DNA of 64,000 nt from Methylobacterium sp. Leaf108 (GTDB lineage Bacteria; Pseudomonadota; Alphaproteobacteria; Rhizobiales; Beijerinckiaceae): positions 94,119-158,118 of the forward strand of contig NZ_LMND01000005.1 in NCBI RefSeq assembly GCF_001423265.1, in the 5' to 3' direction. The notes below the pieces were generated by a model. It saw only the letters and a list, made by a program, of their open reading frames with translations, was not told where the DNA came from and made no database searches. Position 1 is the stretch's first letter, and every line of letters begins with the position of its first letter. This document shows positions 33,109 through 42,221 of this stretch, in pieces. The translations under genes were made by a program, and so were the position numbers.

Positions 33109-33597
33109 ATGTCCGACACGACGGCAAAGTCAGGGACGAAGGGGGGAGGGCCGGTTCCGGGCCTGATCCTGACGGGGGCGGCGGGCCTCCTGGGCTTTGC
33201 CATGCTCGCGGTGATGATCGGCCGCGAGGAGCGGATCGGCATCACCGAGATGCCCCCGGCGCAGATGCTCAAGACGGTGGAGATCCGGGCCGACGACCAG
33301 ACGGACGGATCGATCACCATCCGCGACGACCGCACCGGCGATCTGATCTTCACGGTGGAACCGGGCCAGGACAATTTCATCCGCGCGACGCTGCGCGGCT
33401 TCGGGCAGTCCCGCCTGCGCAGCGGGCTCACCCGCGACCAGCCGTTCCGGCTCACGCGCTTCGACGACGGCAGCCTCCAGCTCGAGGACGAGCAGACAGG
33501 CCGCAAGGTCAACCTCGGTGCCTTCGGCCCCGCCAACGCCCAGGCCTTCGCCCGGCTGATGCCGGCCCTCGAGGCCGGCGCCGGGGTGGTGCGATGA
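33109..33597 (+). CDS. puhC: Photosynthetic complex assembly protein PuhC
   Basis: The 162-residue protein has a single N-terminal membrane helix (about residues 15-33, [19 protein letters not shown]) and a periplasmic domain with [20 protein letters not shown] and [11 protein letters not shown], both conserved in PuhC. It is needed for normal LH1-reaction centre levels. Its stop overlaps the start of the next small gene (ATGA). Confidence 0.92.
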   Translation: MSDTTAKSGTKGGGPVPGLILTGAAGLLGFAMLAVMIGREERIGITEMPPAQMLKTVEIRADDQTDGSITIRDDRTGDLIFTVEPGQDNFIRATLRGFGQSRLRSGLTRDQPFRLTRFDDGSLQLEDEQTGRKVNLGAFGPANAQAFARLMPALEAGAGVVR

Positions 33598-33902
33598 TGG
33601 GCTGGGCAAAGACCTGGGGACGCCGGGTCGTCGAGGTGCCCTGCACCGTCGAGATCGAGCAGACGCCCGAGAGCCTCCACGCGCACGTCGTCCTCGACGC
33701 CGCCTTCGAGATCGAGCCGGGCGACGAGGTCCAGGTCCACGATTCGCCGACCTCGGTGCCCTACGGCGAACGCATCGTGGTCCACCGCACGGCCACCGTG
33801 ACGCGGGCCGGACCGGTCGAACGGCTCTGGACCAAGCTCGCCGGCAATTTCGAACTCACCGAACTCTACGAAGTCAGCTTTTCCGAGAGGAGGCGCCTGT
33901 GA
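33594..33902 (+). CDS. Conserved small protein between puhC and acsF, function unknown
   Basis: The 102-residue soluble protein starts at tandem ATG codons (33594 and 33597). It has no signal peptide or membrane segment. The sequence is mostly predicted beta strand, with [20 protein letters not shown] and [19 protein letters not shown]. It overlaps puhC by 4 nt, and acsF overlaps its stop as GTGA, so it is firmly part of the operon. Small unassigned frames occur at this place in other alphaproteobacterial clusters. A role in cyclase or reaction-centre assembly is inferred only from position. Confidence 0.85.
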   Translation: MMGWAKTWGRRVVEVPCTVEIEQTPESLHAHVVLDAAFEIEPGDEVQVHDSPTSVPYGERIVVHRTATVTRAGPVERLWTKLAGNFELTELYEVSFSERRRL

Positions 33903-34990
33903 ACGTGTCGATCCAGCATCAGGCTCCCAAGGGCCATCAGCCGAAGTACCCCCTCAACGAGGGCACCAAGGCGGCGCAGGAGACGACCTTCCTCAGCCCG
34001 CGCTTCTACACCACGGACTTCGTCGAGCTCGACCGCACCGACGTGGAGCCGGTGCGCCGGCAGTGGGACATCCTCATCGCGGAGCTGAAGGCCGACCCGA
34101 ACAAGCGCCACTTCGTCCGCAACGAGGAGTTCGACATCGACATGTCGGGCCTCGATCCGGACCTGCGCAAGGAGTTCATGGACTTCCTGGTCTCGTCGAT
34201 CACCGCCGAGTTCTCGGGCTGCGTGCTCTACGCCGAGATGCGCAAGCGCGCCAAGAATCCCGACATCCGCGAATTGTTCGGCCTCATGAGCCGCGACGAG
34301 GCGCGCCATGCCGGCTTCATCAACGACGTGCTCAAGGACTTCGGGATCGGCGTCGACCTCGGGTTCCTGACCAAGTCGAAGAAGTACACCTTCTTCCGGC
34401 CGAAGTTCATCTTCTACGCCACCTACCTCTCCGAGAAGATCGGCTACGCCCGCTACATCACCATCTTCCGCGAACTCGAGAAGAACCCGGAGAAGCGCTT
34501 CCACCCGATCTTCAAGTGGTTCGAGAAGTGGTGCAACGACGAGTTCCGCCACGGCGAGGCCTTCGCCCTGCTCATGCGCGCCAACCCGAAGCTGACGACC
34601 GGGCTCAACCGCTACTGGATTAAGTTCTTCCTGCTCGCGGTCTTTGCCACGATGTACGTGCGCGACCATTGCCGCCCGCATTTCCACAAGGCGCTCGGGG
34701 TCGATCCGACCGAGTACGACTTCCAGGTGTTCCGCATCACCTCGGAGATCTCCAAGCAGACCTTCCCGCTCACCCTCGACCTCGACAACCCGAAGTTCAA
34801 GCAGGCGCTTGATCGGCTCCTGACCTGTTCGAACGGGATCGCGGACGCGAAGGCTCAAGGCGGCCTGATCGGCAAGCTCAAGCACGGGGCCTGGATCGCG
34901 GCCTCGGCGGTCAACTTCGCCCGACTCTACGCCCTGCCGACCATCGACAACCCGATGCCGGCCGAGATCCGGCTCGAGCCGGTCTGGTAG
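33899..34990 (+). CDS. acsF: Aerobic Mg-protoporphyrin IX monomethyl ester oxidative cyclase AcsF
   Basis: The 363-residue protein has a GTG start with GAGAGGAGG upstream. It is a diiron carboxylate enzyme: the metal ligands lie in [25 protein letters not shown] and [13 protein letters not shown]. It forms the fifth ring of bacteriochlorophyll using O2. The presence of this oxygen-dependent cyclase fits an aerobic phototroph; the anaerobic BchE is not in the window. puhE follows after 1 nt. Confidence 0.97.
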   Translation: MNVSIQHQAPKGHQPKYPLNEGTKAAQETTFLSPRFYTTDFVELDRTDVEPVRRQWDILIAELKADPNKRHFVRNEEFDIDMSGLDPDLRKEFMDFLVSSITAEFSGCVLYAEMRKRAKNPDIRELFGLMSRDEARHAGFINDVLKDFGIGVDLGFLTKSKKYTFFRPKFIFYATYLSEKIGYARYITIFRELEKNPEKRFHPIFKWFEKWCNDEFRHGEAFALLMRANPKLTTGLNRYWIKFFLLAVFATMYVRDHCRPHFHKALGVDPTEYDFQVFRITSEISKQTFPLTLDLDNPKFKQALDRLLTCSNGIADAKAQGGLIGKLKHGAWIAASAVNFARLYALPTIDNPMPAEIRLEPVW

Positions 34991-34991
34991 C

Positions 34992-35807
34992 ATGGCCGCC
35001 TATGCCGTCCCCGCCCTCTACGCGATCGTGGTGTGGTGGTTCTCCACCGGCGTGATCCTGTTCCTCGACCTGCGGCCGCGGCATACCCATGGGTGGAGCA
35101 TGGCGGCGGGCACCCTGGTGCTCGCCGGCGCGCTCTTCGCGATCGGCACCAGCGCCGGTGACGCCAGCGAGGCGGGGGTCTACACCGCCTTCACCGGCGC
35201 GCTGCTGGTCTGGGGCTGGCAGGAGATGAGCTACTACATGGGCTTCATCTCCGGCCCGCGCACCACCGGCTGCGCGCCCGGCACGCGGGGCTTCGCCCGC
35301 TTCCGGGCCGCGGCCGCCACCAGCCTGTGGCACGAGGCGGCGATCGTGGCCGGCGCGCTCGCCATCCTCGCCATGACCTGGGACGAGCCCAACCGGTTCG
35401 CCCTGTGGACCTACCTGATCCTGTGGGGGATGAACCTCTCGGCCCGCCTCAACATGTTCCTGGGCGTGCGCAACCTCAACGCGGAGTTCCTGCCCGCCCA
35501 CCTGAGCTACCTGTCGTGCTTCCTCACCAACAAGCCGATGAACCTGCTGTTTCCCGTCTCCGTGAGCCTCGGGACGGCGCTCACGGTGATGCTCGGCATG
35601 GCGGCCTTCGACGGTGCGGCTCTCCCTCACGAGGTGGTCGGCCTCACGATCCTCACCACCATGATGGCGCTCGCCACCCTGGAGCATTGGTTCCTGATGC
35701 TGCCTCTGCCTGCGGCGGCCCTGTGGAACTGGAGCCTGTCGGGGGCCAAGGGATCGGCGCTCGACGGCGCCGAGGCCGGGCCCGCGGCCTCGGGCGATAT
35801 CCATTAG
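34992..35807 (+). CDS. puhE: PuhE (DUF3623) photosynthetic complex assembly protein
   Basis: The 271-residue membrane protein has about seven helices. WWFSTGVILFLDLRPRHTHG, YYMGFISGPRTTGCAPGTRG and LNMFLGVRNLNAEFLPAHLS are typical PuhE segments. It is the last gene of the operon; hemA, often next in related clusters, is absent. A GC-rich stem-loop and a convergent gene follow. Confidence 0.93.
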   Translation: MAAYAVPALYAIVVWWFSTGVILFLDLRPRHTHGWSMAAGTLVLAGALFAIGTSAGDASEAGVYTAFTGALLVWGWQEMSYYMGFISGPRTTGCAPGTRGFARFRAAAATSLWHEAAIVAGALAILAMTWDEPNRFALWTYLILWGMNLSARLNMFLGVRNLNAEFLPAHLSYLSCFLTNKPMNLLFPVSVSLGTALTVMLGMAAFDGAALPHEVVGLTILTTMMALATLEHWFLMLPLPAAALWNWSLSGAKGSALDGAEAGPAASGDIH

Positions 35808-35823
35808 GATCGCGCAACCCGGA

Positions 35824-35843
35824 GGGCGGCAGCGGCGCCGCCC
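35824..35843. terminator. GC-rich stem-loop at the puhE/potF-like convergence
   Basis: GGGCGGC (35824-35830) pairs with GCCGCCC (35837-35843). It lies 16 nt after the puhE stop and 6 nt after the end of the convergent gene. There is no T-run, so termination would be weak or Rho-assisted. Confidence 0.4.
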
Positions 35844-35849
35844 GCCCGG

Positions 35850-36950
35850 TCACCGCCCCGTGCGCACCCGCGTCCAGGCCCGCGTCACGAAACGTTGCGT
35901 GCGGTCGTCCCAGGCCGTGTTGGTGAACAGCCGGGCCATGGTCGCCTCGTCCGGGTAGATGCCGGGATTGGCCAGGATCTCGGGCTTCACGAAGGATTTC
36001 GCCGCGAGGTTGCCGCTGGCGTAGGAGACGAAGTTCGCGTTGGCGGCGGCCACCTCGGGTCGCAGCATGTAGTCGAGGAAGGCATAGGCCTCCGCCGGGT
36101 GCGGCGCGTCCTTGGGAATGGCGAAGGCGTCGAACCACATCAGGGCGCCTTCCTTGGGGACAAGATAGGCGATCTCGACGCCGTTCTTGGCTTCCTCGGC
36201 GCGCTTCCTGGCCTGCATGACGTCGCCGGAGTAGCCGACCGCGAGGCAGATATCGCCGTTGGCCAGCCCGTTGATGTATTCCGAGGAGTGGAATTTCCGC
36301 ACCGAGCCGCGCACCTTGTAGAGGGCGTCGGTGACCTGGGTGATGTCGTCCCAGCGCTTGCTGTCGGGCTTGAGGCCATAGGCCGGCAGCATGCTCGGGA
36401 TCAGGTCCTCGGGGGAATCGAGCATCATCACCCCGCAGTCCTTCAGCTTGGCGAGCAGGGCGGGGTTGAGCACGAGGCTCCAGGTGTTGAGCGGCTGGCT
36501 CGCCCCGAGGCGCTCGCGCACCGCCGTCACGTTCACGCCGATGCCGGTGGTGCCCCACATGTAGTCGACGGCATGGAGGTTGCCCGGATCGTAGACGGAC
36601 AGGCGCTGCGCGATCTCCGGCCAGGCGTTCTTGAGGTTGGGGAGCTTGCCCTTGTCGAGGGGCTGGAACACCCCCGCCCTGATCAGCCGCTGCAGGAACG
36701 GCCCGGAGGGCACCACCACGTCGTAGCCGGATTTGCCGGCGAGCAGCTTGGTCTCCAGGATCTCGTTGTTGTCGTAGGTGTCGTAGACGACCTTGATGCC
36801 GGTCTCCTTGGTGAAGGCCTCCAGCATCACGGGGTCGATGTAGTCCGACCAGTTGTAGATCGTGACGACGCGCTCGGGCGCCTGCGCGGCGGCCGGGCCG
36901 GCCCCGCACAGGGCGAGGGCGAACGCCGCGAGCAGGGCCCGGCGCTTCAC
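35850..36950 (-). CDS. PotF/PotD-like polyamine-type periplasmic binding protein
   Basis: The 366-residue protein has a GTG start at 36950 overlapping the RidA stop (GTGA). The signal peptide is VKRRALLAAFALALCGAGPAA. The mature start ERVVTIYNWSDYIDPVMLEAF and YDNNEILETKLLAGKSGYDVV are diagnostic of the PotF/PotD family, and WGTTGIGVNVTAV is another family block. It binds putrescine- or spermidine-like ligands for an ABC importer. No permease or ATPase genes are next to it. Coupling to a RidA enamine deaminase may point to nitrogenous substrates; that is inference. Confidence 0.9.
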   Translation of the reverse strand: MKRRALLAAFALALCGAGPAAAQAPERVVTIYNWSDYIDPVMLEAFTKETGIKVVYDTYDNNEILETKLLAGKSGYDVVVPSGPFLQRLIRAGVFQPLDKGKLPNLKNAWPEIAQRLSVYDPGNLHAVDYMWGTTGIGVNVTAVRERLGASQPLNTWSLVLNPALLAKLKDCGVMMLDSPEDLIPSMLPAYGLKPDSKRWDDITQVTDALYKVRGSVRKFHSSEYINGLANGDICLAVGYSGDVMQARKRAEEAKNGVEIAYLVPKEGALMWFDAFAIPKDAPHPAEAYAFLDYMLRPEVAAANANFVSYASGNLAAKSFVKPEILANPGIYPDEATMARLFTNTAWDDRTQRFVTRAWTRVRTGR

Positions 36951-37309
36951 CGGGCGGCCCGCGCGGCGACGACGACGATCTCGACGAGGTAATGCGCCTC
37001 GCACAGCCTGGCCTCGACGGTGGCCCGGGCCGGCGGGTTGCCGCGGTCGACCCAGGCCTCCCAGGCCTCGTTCATCTGCGCGAAGGTGGCGATGTCGGAA
37101 AGGTAGACCGTCGCCGAGAGGATGCGACCCTTGTCGCTGCCGGCCAGCGCCAGCAGGCGGTCGATCTGGCCCAGGATCTGGGCGGTCTGTTCGGTGACGC
37201 CGGTCCCCTCCGGCTCGGCCGCGGTCTGGCCGGCGAGGAAGACGAGGTCGCCGTGGGTGACCGCCTGGGACATCCGGGGGCCTGATTCGAAACGCGTGAT
37301 CGCCGTCAT
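36947..37309 (-). CDS. RidA-family (YjgF/YER057c/UK114) protein
   Basis: The protein is 120 residues from ATG 37309; ATG 37327 would add six residues. SQAVTHGDLVFLAGQTAAEP is the typical N-terminal part, and PARATVEARLCEAHYLVEIV carries the conserved Arg and Glu of the active pocket. RidA proteins hydrolyse reactive enamine/imine intermediates from PLP enzymes. The stop overlaps the start of the binding-protein gene. Confidence 0.88.
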   Translation of the reverse strand: MTAITRFESGPRMSQAVTHGDLVFLAGQTAAEPEGTGVTEQTAQILGQIDRLLALAGSDKGRILSATVYLSDIATFAQMNEAWEAWVDRGNPPARATVEARLCEAHYLVEIVVVAARAAR

Positions 37310-37554
37310 CCGTCGGGTCCCGTTCATCGCGGCCCGCCCGTCGCGCGCCGCTCCACGGCCGCGTTTGTGCCGCGCGAAGGGCGCCGGCGTAAAGGGGCGG
37401 TTCGTCATGGGCGAATCGCACTGGCAGATCGCAGGCGGCGATCGTATGGCGGTGCGACAAAGTCGAGGGCGACCGCGCAACCGTTCCAGGGGTGCGGCGT
37501 TTGCTCTGCACGGAATGGCCAAGTCGCTTCGACCGCGGCTACGAGGATCGCACC

Positions 37555-37821
37555 ATGGGTATCATCGGCACCATCATCATCGGCTTCATCGCCGGTATCA
37601 TCGCCAAGTTCATCATGCCCGGCCCCAACGAGCCGTCGGGCTTCATCATGACCACCATCCTCGGCATCGTCGGCGCCTTCGTGGCCACCTTCATCGGCCA
37701 AGCCGTGGGCTGGTACGGCCCCAACCAGGGTGCAGGCTTCATCGGCGCCATCGTCGGCGCCATCGTGGTGCTGGCCATCTACGGCTTCATCGCCAGCCGC
37801 CGCACCACCACCACGTACTGA
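37555..37821 (+). CDS. GlsB/YeaQ/YmgE-family small membrane protein
   Basis: The 88-residue protein has three Gly-rich membrane segments: IIGTIIIGFIAGIIAKFIMP, IMTTILGIVGAFVATFIG and GFIGAIVGAIVVLAIYGFIA. The pattern GPNEPSGF after the first helix is typical. Members are stress-induced (transglycosylase-associated family), but their exact function is unknown. A strong terminator follows. Confidence 0.9.
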   Translation: MGIIGTIIIGFIAGIIAKFIMPGPNEPSGFIMTTILGIVGAFVATFIGQAVGWYGPNQGAGFIGAIVGAIVVLAIYGFIASRRTTTTY

Positions 37822-37864
37822 TAACGGCTGAACCATCGCGGCGCGCACCCAGCGCGCCGCCCGA

Positions 37865-37898
37865 CGAAAAAGGGGTGCCTCGCGGCACCCCTTTTTCG
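37865..37898. terminator. Bidirectional Rho-independent terminator
   Basis: A perfect 15-bp stem (37865-37879 with 37884-37898) has a TCGC loop. The stem base is A5 on one side and T5 on the other, so it works in both directions. It serves the GlsB-like gene on the plus strand and the DUF2892 gene on the minus strand. Confidence 0.9.
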
Positions 37899-37945
37899 TG
37901 TCCGGGCCGGACGTCGTGGTCCGGCCCGCTCCATGGTGGTGGGGG

Positions 37946-38170
37946 TCAGGCGGCCTGCCGGGTCACCGACTTGATGGCGCAGTGACCGGTGGCGCCGCGC
38001 ATGGCGAGGCCCGCGCCGACGATCAGGGCCGCCAGGCTCAACCACTTGTTCGGGCGGGGCTGCGCCGCGGCGGCGGCGATGCCCAGGCCGAGCACGACGG
38101 ACACGGCCCGCTCGGTGGTGGTGAGGTTGCGCTCGCCGTTGAAGATGTCGGGGATCATGTCGTTGGCCAT
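37946..38170 (-). CDS. DUF2892 (YgaP-like membrane domain) small protein
   Basis: The 74-residue protein reads NLTTTERAVSVVLGLGIAAA followed by KWLSLAALIVGAGLAMRGATGHCAIKSV, the two-helix DUF2892 pattern. The function is unknown. An exact EcfG-type promoter (GGAAC-N17-GTT) lies upstream, so general stress induction is likely. Confidence 0.85.
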   Translation of the reverse strand: MANDMIPDIFNGERNLTTTERAVSVVLGLGIAAAAAQPRPNKWLSLAALIVGAGLAMRGATGHCAIKSVTRQAA

Positions 38171-38203
38171 GGGGTATCTCCGTTTTCGAGGGATCGCGGG
38201 GCG

Positions 38204-38228
38204 AACGCCGCAAGCGCGGCCGCGTTCC
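38204..38228 (-). promoter_or_regulatory. EcfG-type general stress promoter for the DUF2892 gene
   Basis: On the minus strand, GGAAC (38224-38228) is followed after 17 nt by GTT (38204-38206), preceded by C, giving GGAAC-N16-CGTT. This is the known consensus of the alphaproteobacterial EcfG sigma factor controlled by PhyR/NepR. It lies about 35 nt before the start codon. Confidence 0.65.
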
Positions 38229-38319
38229 GAACGAAGCGATAGTCTGCGACCCTACGGGCGCCGTCGGGGTCGATCGCAACTCCCGAGCGTGCCGTCCGGA
38301 CGGCGTACCGGTCTCGGCC

Positions 38320-38359
38320 AAAAAAAGTGCGCGGCCCCGACGTTGGTCGAAGCCGCGCA
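38320..38359 (-). terminator. Rho-independent terminator downstream of frc
   Basis: On the minus strand, TGCGCGGC (38352-38359) pairs with GCCGCGCA (38328-38335), with a small inner CGAC/GTCG stem in the loop, followed by seven T residues (38320-38326). It ends the frc transcript. Confidence 0.85.
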
Positions 38360-38429
38360 AGGTGGGAGGGGAGGAACCCGGATCGCCATGACCGCGACCG
38401 GGAAAGGGAAAGACAGTGAAGGGGGCGGG

Positions 38430-39707
38430 CTACTCCGCGGCGAGGCCGGGAACCGCCCCGGTGGCACCGGATCGGGCAATGGCCGCGCATTCGCCGTCGG
38501 AATAGCCGAGGACGTCGCGCAGGATCTCGGCCGTGTGCTCGCCCAGGAGCGGCGAGCGAGTCACCTCGCACGGGCTCGCCGACAGCTTGATGGGGTTGCC
38601 CACCGTCAGATACGGCCCGCGGGTGGGGTGATCCACCTCCACCAGGGTGCCCGAGGCCCGAAGCGCCTCGTCCTCGGCGATCTCCTTCATCGAAAGGATG
38701 GGTCCGCACGGGATATGGAGCTCGTTGAGGACCTCCATCGCCTCGAACTTGGTCTTGGACATCGTCCAGGCCTCGATGCGGGTGAAGATCTCGTTGAGGT
38801 GCGGCAGCCGTGCCTTGGGCGTGGCGTAGTCCGGATGGGTCTTCCAGGTCGGCTCGCCGATGACGTCGCAGATCTTGGCCCAGACCGGCCCCTGCGTGAT
38901 GAAATAGAGGTAGGCGTTCGGGTCGGTCTCCCAGCCCTTGCACTTGAGGATGCGCCCGGGCTGGCCGCCGCCGGAGTCGTTGCCGGCCCGCGGCACCGAA
39001 TCCCCGAACGGGATGCCCTCGCCGAACTGGCTGTATTCGCGCAAGGGGCCGCGCTCGAGGCGCTGCTGGTCGCGCAGCTTGACCCGGCAGAGGTTGAGGA
39101 CGCTGTCCTGCATCGCGCAATCGACCCGCTGGCCGAGGCCCGAATGGGTGCGGTGGAACAGGGCGGTGACGATGCCCAGCGCCAGATGCAGCCCGGTGCC
39201 GGAATCGCCGATCTGCGCGCCGCTCACCATCGGCAGGCCGGTGCGGAAACCGGTGGTCGAGGCGGCGCCGCCGACGCATTGGGCGACGTTCTCGTAGACC
39301 TTGCAGTCCTCGTAGGCCCCCGGCCCGAACCCCTTCACCGAGGCGAGGATCATGCGCGGGTTGGCCGCCTGGATCGCCTCCCAGGTCAGCCCCATGCGGT
39401 CGAGGGCGCCGGGCGCGAAATTCTCGACGAGGACGTCGCATTCCTTCACGAGGCGCCACATCACCTCGATGCCGGTGGGCGTCTTGGTGTCGAGGGTGAT
39501 CGAGCGCTTGTTGTGGTTGAGCATCGTGAAATACAGGCTGTCCACGTCGGGGATGTCCTGCAGCTGCTCACGGGTCGCATCGCCGATGCCCGGCCGCTCG
39601 ACCTTGATGACGTCGGCCCCGAACCAGGCCAGAAGCTGGGTGCAGGTCGGGCCGGATTGCACATGCGTGAAGTCGAGGATCTTCACGCCGTCGAGAGCCT
39701 TGCTCAT
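38430..39707 (-). CDS. frc: Formyl-CoA:oxalate CoA-transferase
   Basis: This 425-residue class III CoA-transferase begins [20 protein letters not shown]. The catalytic Asp lies in [32 protein letters not shown] and [14 protein letters not shown] are frc-type blocks. It moves CoA from formyl-CoA to oxalate, making oxalyl-CoA for Oxc. Length and ends are complete. It follows oxc on the same strand, with a 231-bp gap that contains a large inverted repeat. Confidence 0.95.
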   Translation of the reverse strand: MSKALDGVKILDFTHVQSGPTCTQLLAWFGADVIKVERPGIGDATREQLQDIPDVDSLYFTMLNHNKRSITLDTKTPTGIEVMWRLVKECDVLVENFAPGALDRMGLTWEAIQAANPRMILASVKGFGPGAYEDCKVYENVAQCVGGAASTTGFRTGLPMVSGAQIGDSGTGLHLALGIVTALFHRTHSGLGQRVDCAMQDSVLNLCRVKLRDQQRLERGPLREYSQFGEGIPFGDSVPRAGNDSGGGQPGRILKCKGWETDPNAYLYFITQGPVWAKICDVIGEPTWKTHPDYATPKARLPHLNEIFTRIEAWTMSKTKFEAMEVLNELHIPCGPILSMKEIAEDEALRASGTLVEVDHPTRGPYLTVGNPIKLSASPCEVTRSPLLGEHTAEILRDVLGYSDGECAAIARSGATGAVPGLAAE

Positions 39708-39778
39708 GGGACGCTCCCAGATGGATAGCGGTCGGCGCAGGACCGGGAACGGCCCCGAAGGCCGACCCCAGCCGGTTT

Positions 39779-39892
39779 CCTCATCCTGAGGCGCCGGAGC
39801 GAAGCGGAGGCCTCGAAGGAGCCCGCCCGTTCGCGCGGTGATGTCCGGAGGTCTCCCTCGAGGCCCGCCGGGGCGGACACCTCAGGATGAGG
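39779..39892. repeat. REP-like element between oxc and frc
   Basis: CCTCATCCTGAGG (39779-39791) and CCTCAGGATGAGG (39880-39892) are perfect 13-bp inverted copies bounding an imperfectly palindromic 114-bp block. Intergenic palindromes ending in this motif are, from memory, common in Rhizobiales genomes. It could form a long cruciform or RNA hairpin that lowers frc expression relative to oxc. Confidence 0.75.
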
Positions 39893-39938
39893 ACGCGGGG
39901 TGGTCGGATGCCATGGGACATCCGACCCCTTCGTGCCC

Positions 39939-41741
39939 CTACTTCTTCTTCACCACGCTCTGCGGGTTGAGGCTGCCGATGTTGCCGCTCTCGGTGCCGG
40001 CCTGGGGGTCGATTACCGCGTTGATGAGGGTCGGCTTGCCGGAATCCATCGCCGTGTTCACGGCCCGGAGCAGCTCGTCGGGCGTGGTGACGTTGACGCC
40101 GACGCCGCCGAAGGCTTCCATCATCTTGTCGTAGCGGGAGTCCTTGACGAACACCGTCGTGGCCGGATCGCGACCGGTCGGGTCGGTGTCGGTGCCGCGG
40201 TAGATGCCGTTGTTGTTGAACACCACGATGCAGACCGGCAGGTCGTAGCGGCAGATGGTCTCCACCTCCATGCCGGAGAAGCCGAAGGCCGAGTCGCCCT
40301 CCACCGCCAGCACCGGCTTGCCGGTCTCCACGGCCGCGGCGACAGCAAAGCCCATGCCGATGCCCATGATGCCCCAGGTGCCGACGTCGAGGCGCTTGCG
40401 CGGCTGGTACATGTCGATGATGCCGCGGGCGAGATCGAGGGTGTTGGCGCCCTCGTTCACGAGGATCGCGTCCGGCCGCTCCTTGATGACGGTGCGCAGG
40501 GCCCCGAGCGCGCCGTGGAAGTCCATGGGCGCCGCGTTCTTGCGCAGCTTGCCCGCCATCTTGGAGAGGTTCTCCTCCTTCTTGGCGGTGATCGCATCGG
40601 TCCAGGCCGCGGGCGGTGCCGCCCAGTCCTTGCCCATGCCCTTGAGGAGGGCCTCGACGCAGGACTCGATGTCGCCGACGACCGGGGCGACGATCTCGAC
40701 GTTCGAGTCCATCTCCTTGGGCTCGATGTCGATCTGAATGAACTTCTTCGAGCCGGGCGCACCCCAGGTCTTGCCCTTGCCGTGCGACAGAAGCCAGTTG
40801 AGGCGGGCGCCGATCAGCAGGACCACGTCGGCGTCCTTGAGGACGAGGGAGCGGGCGGCGCCGGCCGACTGGGCGTGGGTGTCGGGCAACAGGCCCTTGG
40901 CCATGCTCATGGGCACGTAGGGGATGCCGCTGGTCTCGACCAGCGTGCGGATCGCCTCGTCGGCCTGGGCGTAGGCGGCGCCCTTGCCGAGCACGATCAG
41001 CGGCCGCTTGGCGCTCTTGAGCACGTCGAGGGCGCGGGCGATGGCGGAGGGGGCGGGCAGCTGCGCCGGCGCCGCGTCGATCACCTTGACCAGCGACTTC
41101 GCGCCGGCCTCGGCCTCCATCACCTGGCTGAACAGCTTGGCCGGCAGGTCGAGGTAGACGCCGCCCGGACGGCCCGAGACGGCGGCGCGGATGGCCCGCG
41201 CCACGGCGATGCCGATGTCGGCCGCATGCAGCACGCGGAAGGCGGCCTTGCACAGGGGCTTGGCGATGGCGAGCTGGTCCATCTCCTCGTAGTCACCCTG
41301 CTGCAGGTCGACGATCTCGCGCTCGGAGGAGCCCGAGATCAGGATCATCGGGAAGCAGTTGGTGGTGGCGTTCGCCAGAGCGGTGAGGCCGTTGAGGAAG
41401 CCCGGCGCCGAGACGGTCAGGCAGATGCCCGGCTTCTTGGTGAGGTAGCCGGCGATGGCCGCGGCATTGCCGGCGTGCTGCTCGTGGCGAAAGGAGATGA
41501 CGCGCATGCCGGCGGCCTGCGCGAGGCGGCCGAGGTCGGTGATCGGGATGCCGGGCACGCCGTAGATGGTGGTGATGTCGTTGAGCTTGAGCGCGTCGAT
41601 GACGAGGTGGAAGCCATCGGTCAGCTCGGGCTCCGGCGTCATGACGGGGCCGTTGGCGGGGGTCGTCGGGTTGTCGGGCGACGTGCTCGTGGTGACGTCG
41701 GACGCGGAAAGACCGTTGTCGGTGACCGTGCTTCTATCCAT
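39939..41741 (-). CDS. oxc: Oxalyl-CoA decarboxylase
   Basis: The protein is 600 residues from ATG 41741, which has GGAGGGA just upstream; longer in-frame starts are unlikely. It is a ThDP enzyme: the activating Glu region is [19 protein letters not shown], the cofactor motif is [19 protein letters not shown], and [17 protein letters not shown] follows. It decarboxylates oxalyl-CoA to formyl-CoA, which Frc uses. About 30 N-terminal residues rich in Thr/Ser/Pro precede the conserved start [13 protein letters not shown]. The divergent GntR regulator lies upstream. Confidence 0.96.
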   Translation of the reverse strand: MDRSTVTDNGLSASDVTTSTSPDNPTTPANGPVMTPEPELTDGFHLVIDALKLNDITTIYGVPGIPITDLGRLAQAAGMRVISFRHEQHAGNAAAIAGYLTKKPGICLTVSAPGFLNGLTALANATTNCFPMILISGSSEREIVDLQQGDYEEMDQLAIAKPLCKAAFRVLHAADIGIAVARAIRAAVSGRPGGVYLDLPAKLFSQVMEAEAGAKSLVKVIDAAPAQLPAPSAIARALDVLKSAKRPLIVLGKGAAYAQADEAIRTLVETSGIPYVPMSMAKGLLPDTHAQSAGAARSLVLKDADVVLLIGARLNWLLSHGKGKTWGAPGSKKFIQIDIEPKEMDSNVEIVAPVVGDIESCVEALLKGMGKDWAAPPAAWTDAITAKKEENLSKMAGKLRKNAAPMDFHGALGALRTVIKERPDAILVNEGANTLDLARGIIDMYQPRKRLDVGTWGIMGIGMGFAVAAAVETGKPVLAVEGDSAFGFSGMEVETICRYDLPVCIVVFNNNGIYRGTDTDPTGRDPATTVFVKDSRYDKMMEAFGGVGVNVTTPDELLRAVNTAMDSGKPTLINAVIDPQAGTESGNIGSLNPQSVVKKK

Positions 41742-41933
41742 GATCGTTCCCTCCGGGTCGTGGCGCATCGTTTGAGTGCGGCGCCGTTTCTTGATCGTGT
41801 CCGACGGCGTGACGTCCCGCATCGGTCGGGCACTGGTGGGGCCTGCGCTGAAGGCGCGGGACCGCTTCGAGCCTGCAACGAGGACGGGTGGCCCGACTCG
41901 TGTGCGCTTTTCGATTTGCCAGTTTCAGAATGG

Positions 41934-42176
41934 TGGCATACCAAATACCAGGTGTCAAACCTGCGTCGGTTGGCCTCAAGCGGCGGGTTTCGGGGAAAAC
42001 GGGGGAGGCGGCCCGATGACGGCCTGGCGGGACCGGCGATGCAGATCCGGGCGACGATGGCGGTGCCGCTGTGTTCGCCATGCGAGGACATCGAGCGATG
42101 AGCTGGGTATCGGCCGGGCGATCATCGGTCGGTTTTCTTGTGTTTTAAGACCGAATTTGGCATGCGTGGCACCAAA
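41934..42176. promoter_or_regulatory. oxc/gntR divergent control region with candidate GntR operators
   Basis: The 480-bp space between the divergent starts is less GC-rich than its surroundings. Two elements stand out. TGGCATACCA (41934-41943) sits in a stretch that reads TGGTAT twice on the minus strand. TTTGG (42156-42160) and CCAAA (42172-42176) form an inverted repeat about 45 bp before the regulator start. Both resemble TNGTNNNACNA-type sites of FCD-group GntR proteins. This is a visual guess. Confidence 0.35.
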
Positions 42177-42221
42177 CGCGTTCCGTGCCGAGCGTCGTGT
42201 AGCTTCGTATCTGGTGAAAAA

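Noticed and set aside
37491..37495. EcfG-type promoter for the RidA gene (GTTCC near 37493 on the plus strand)
   Set aside because: GGAAC exists on the minus strand, but no GTT follows at a spacing of 16-18.
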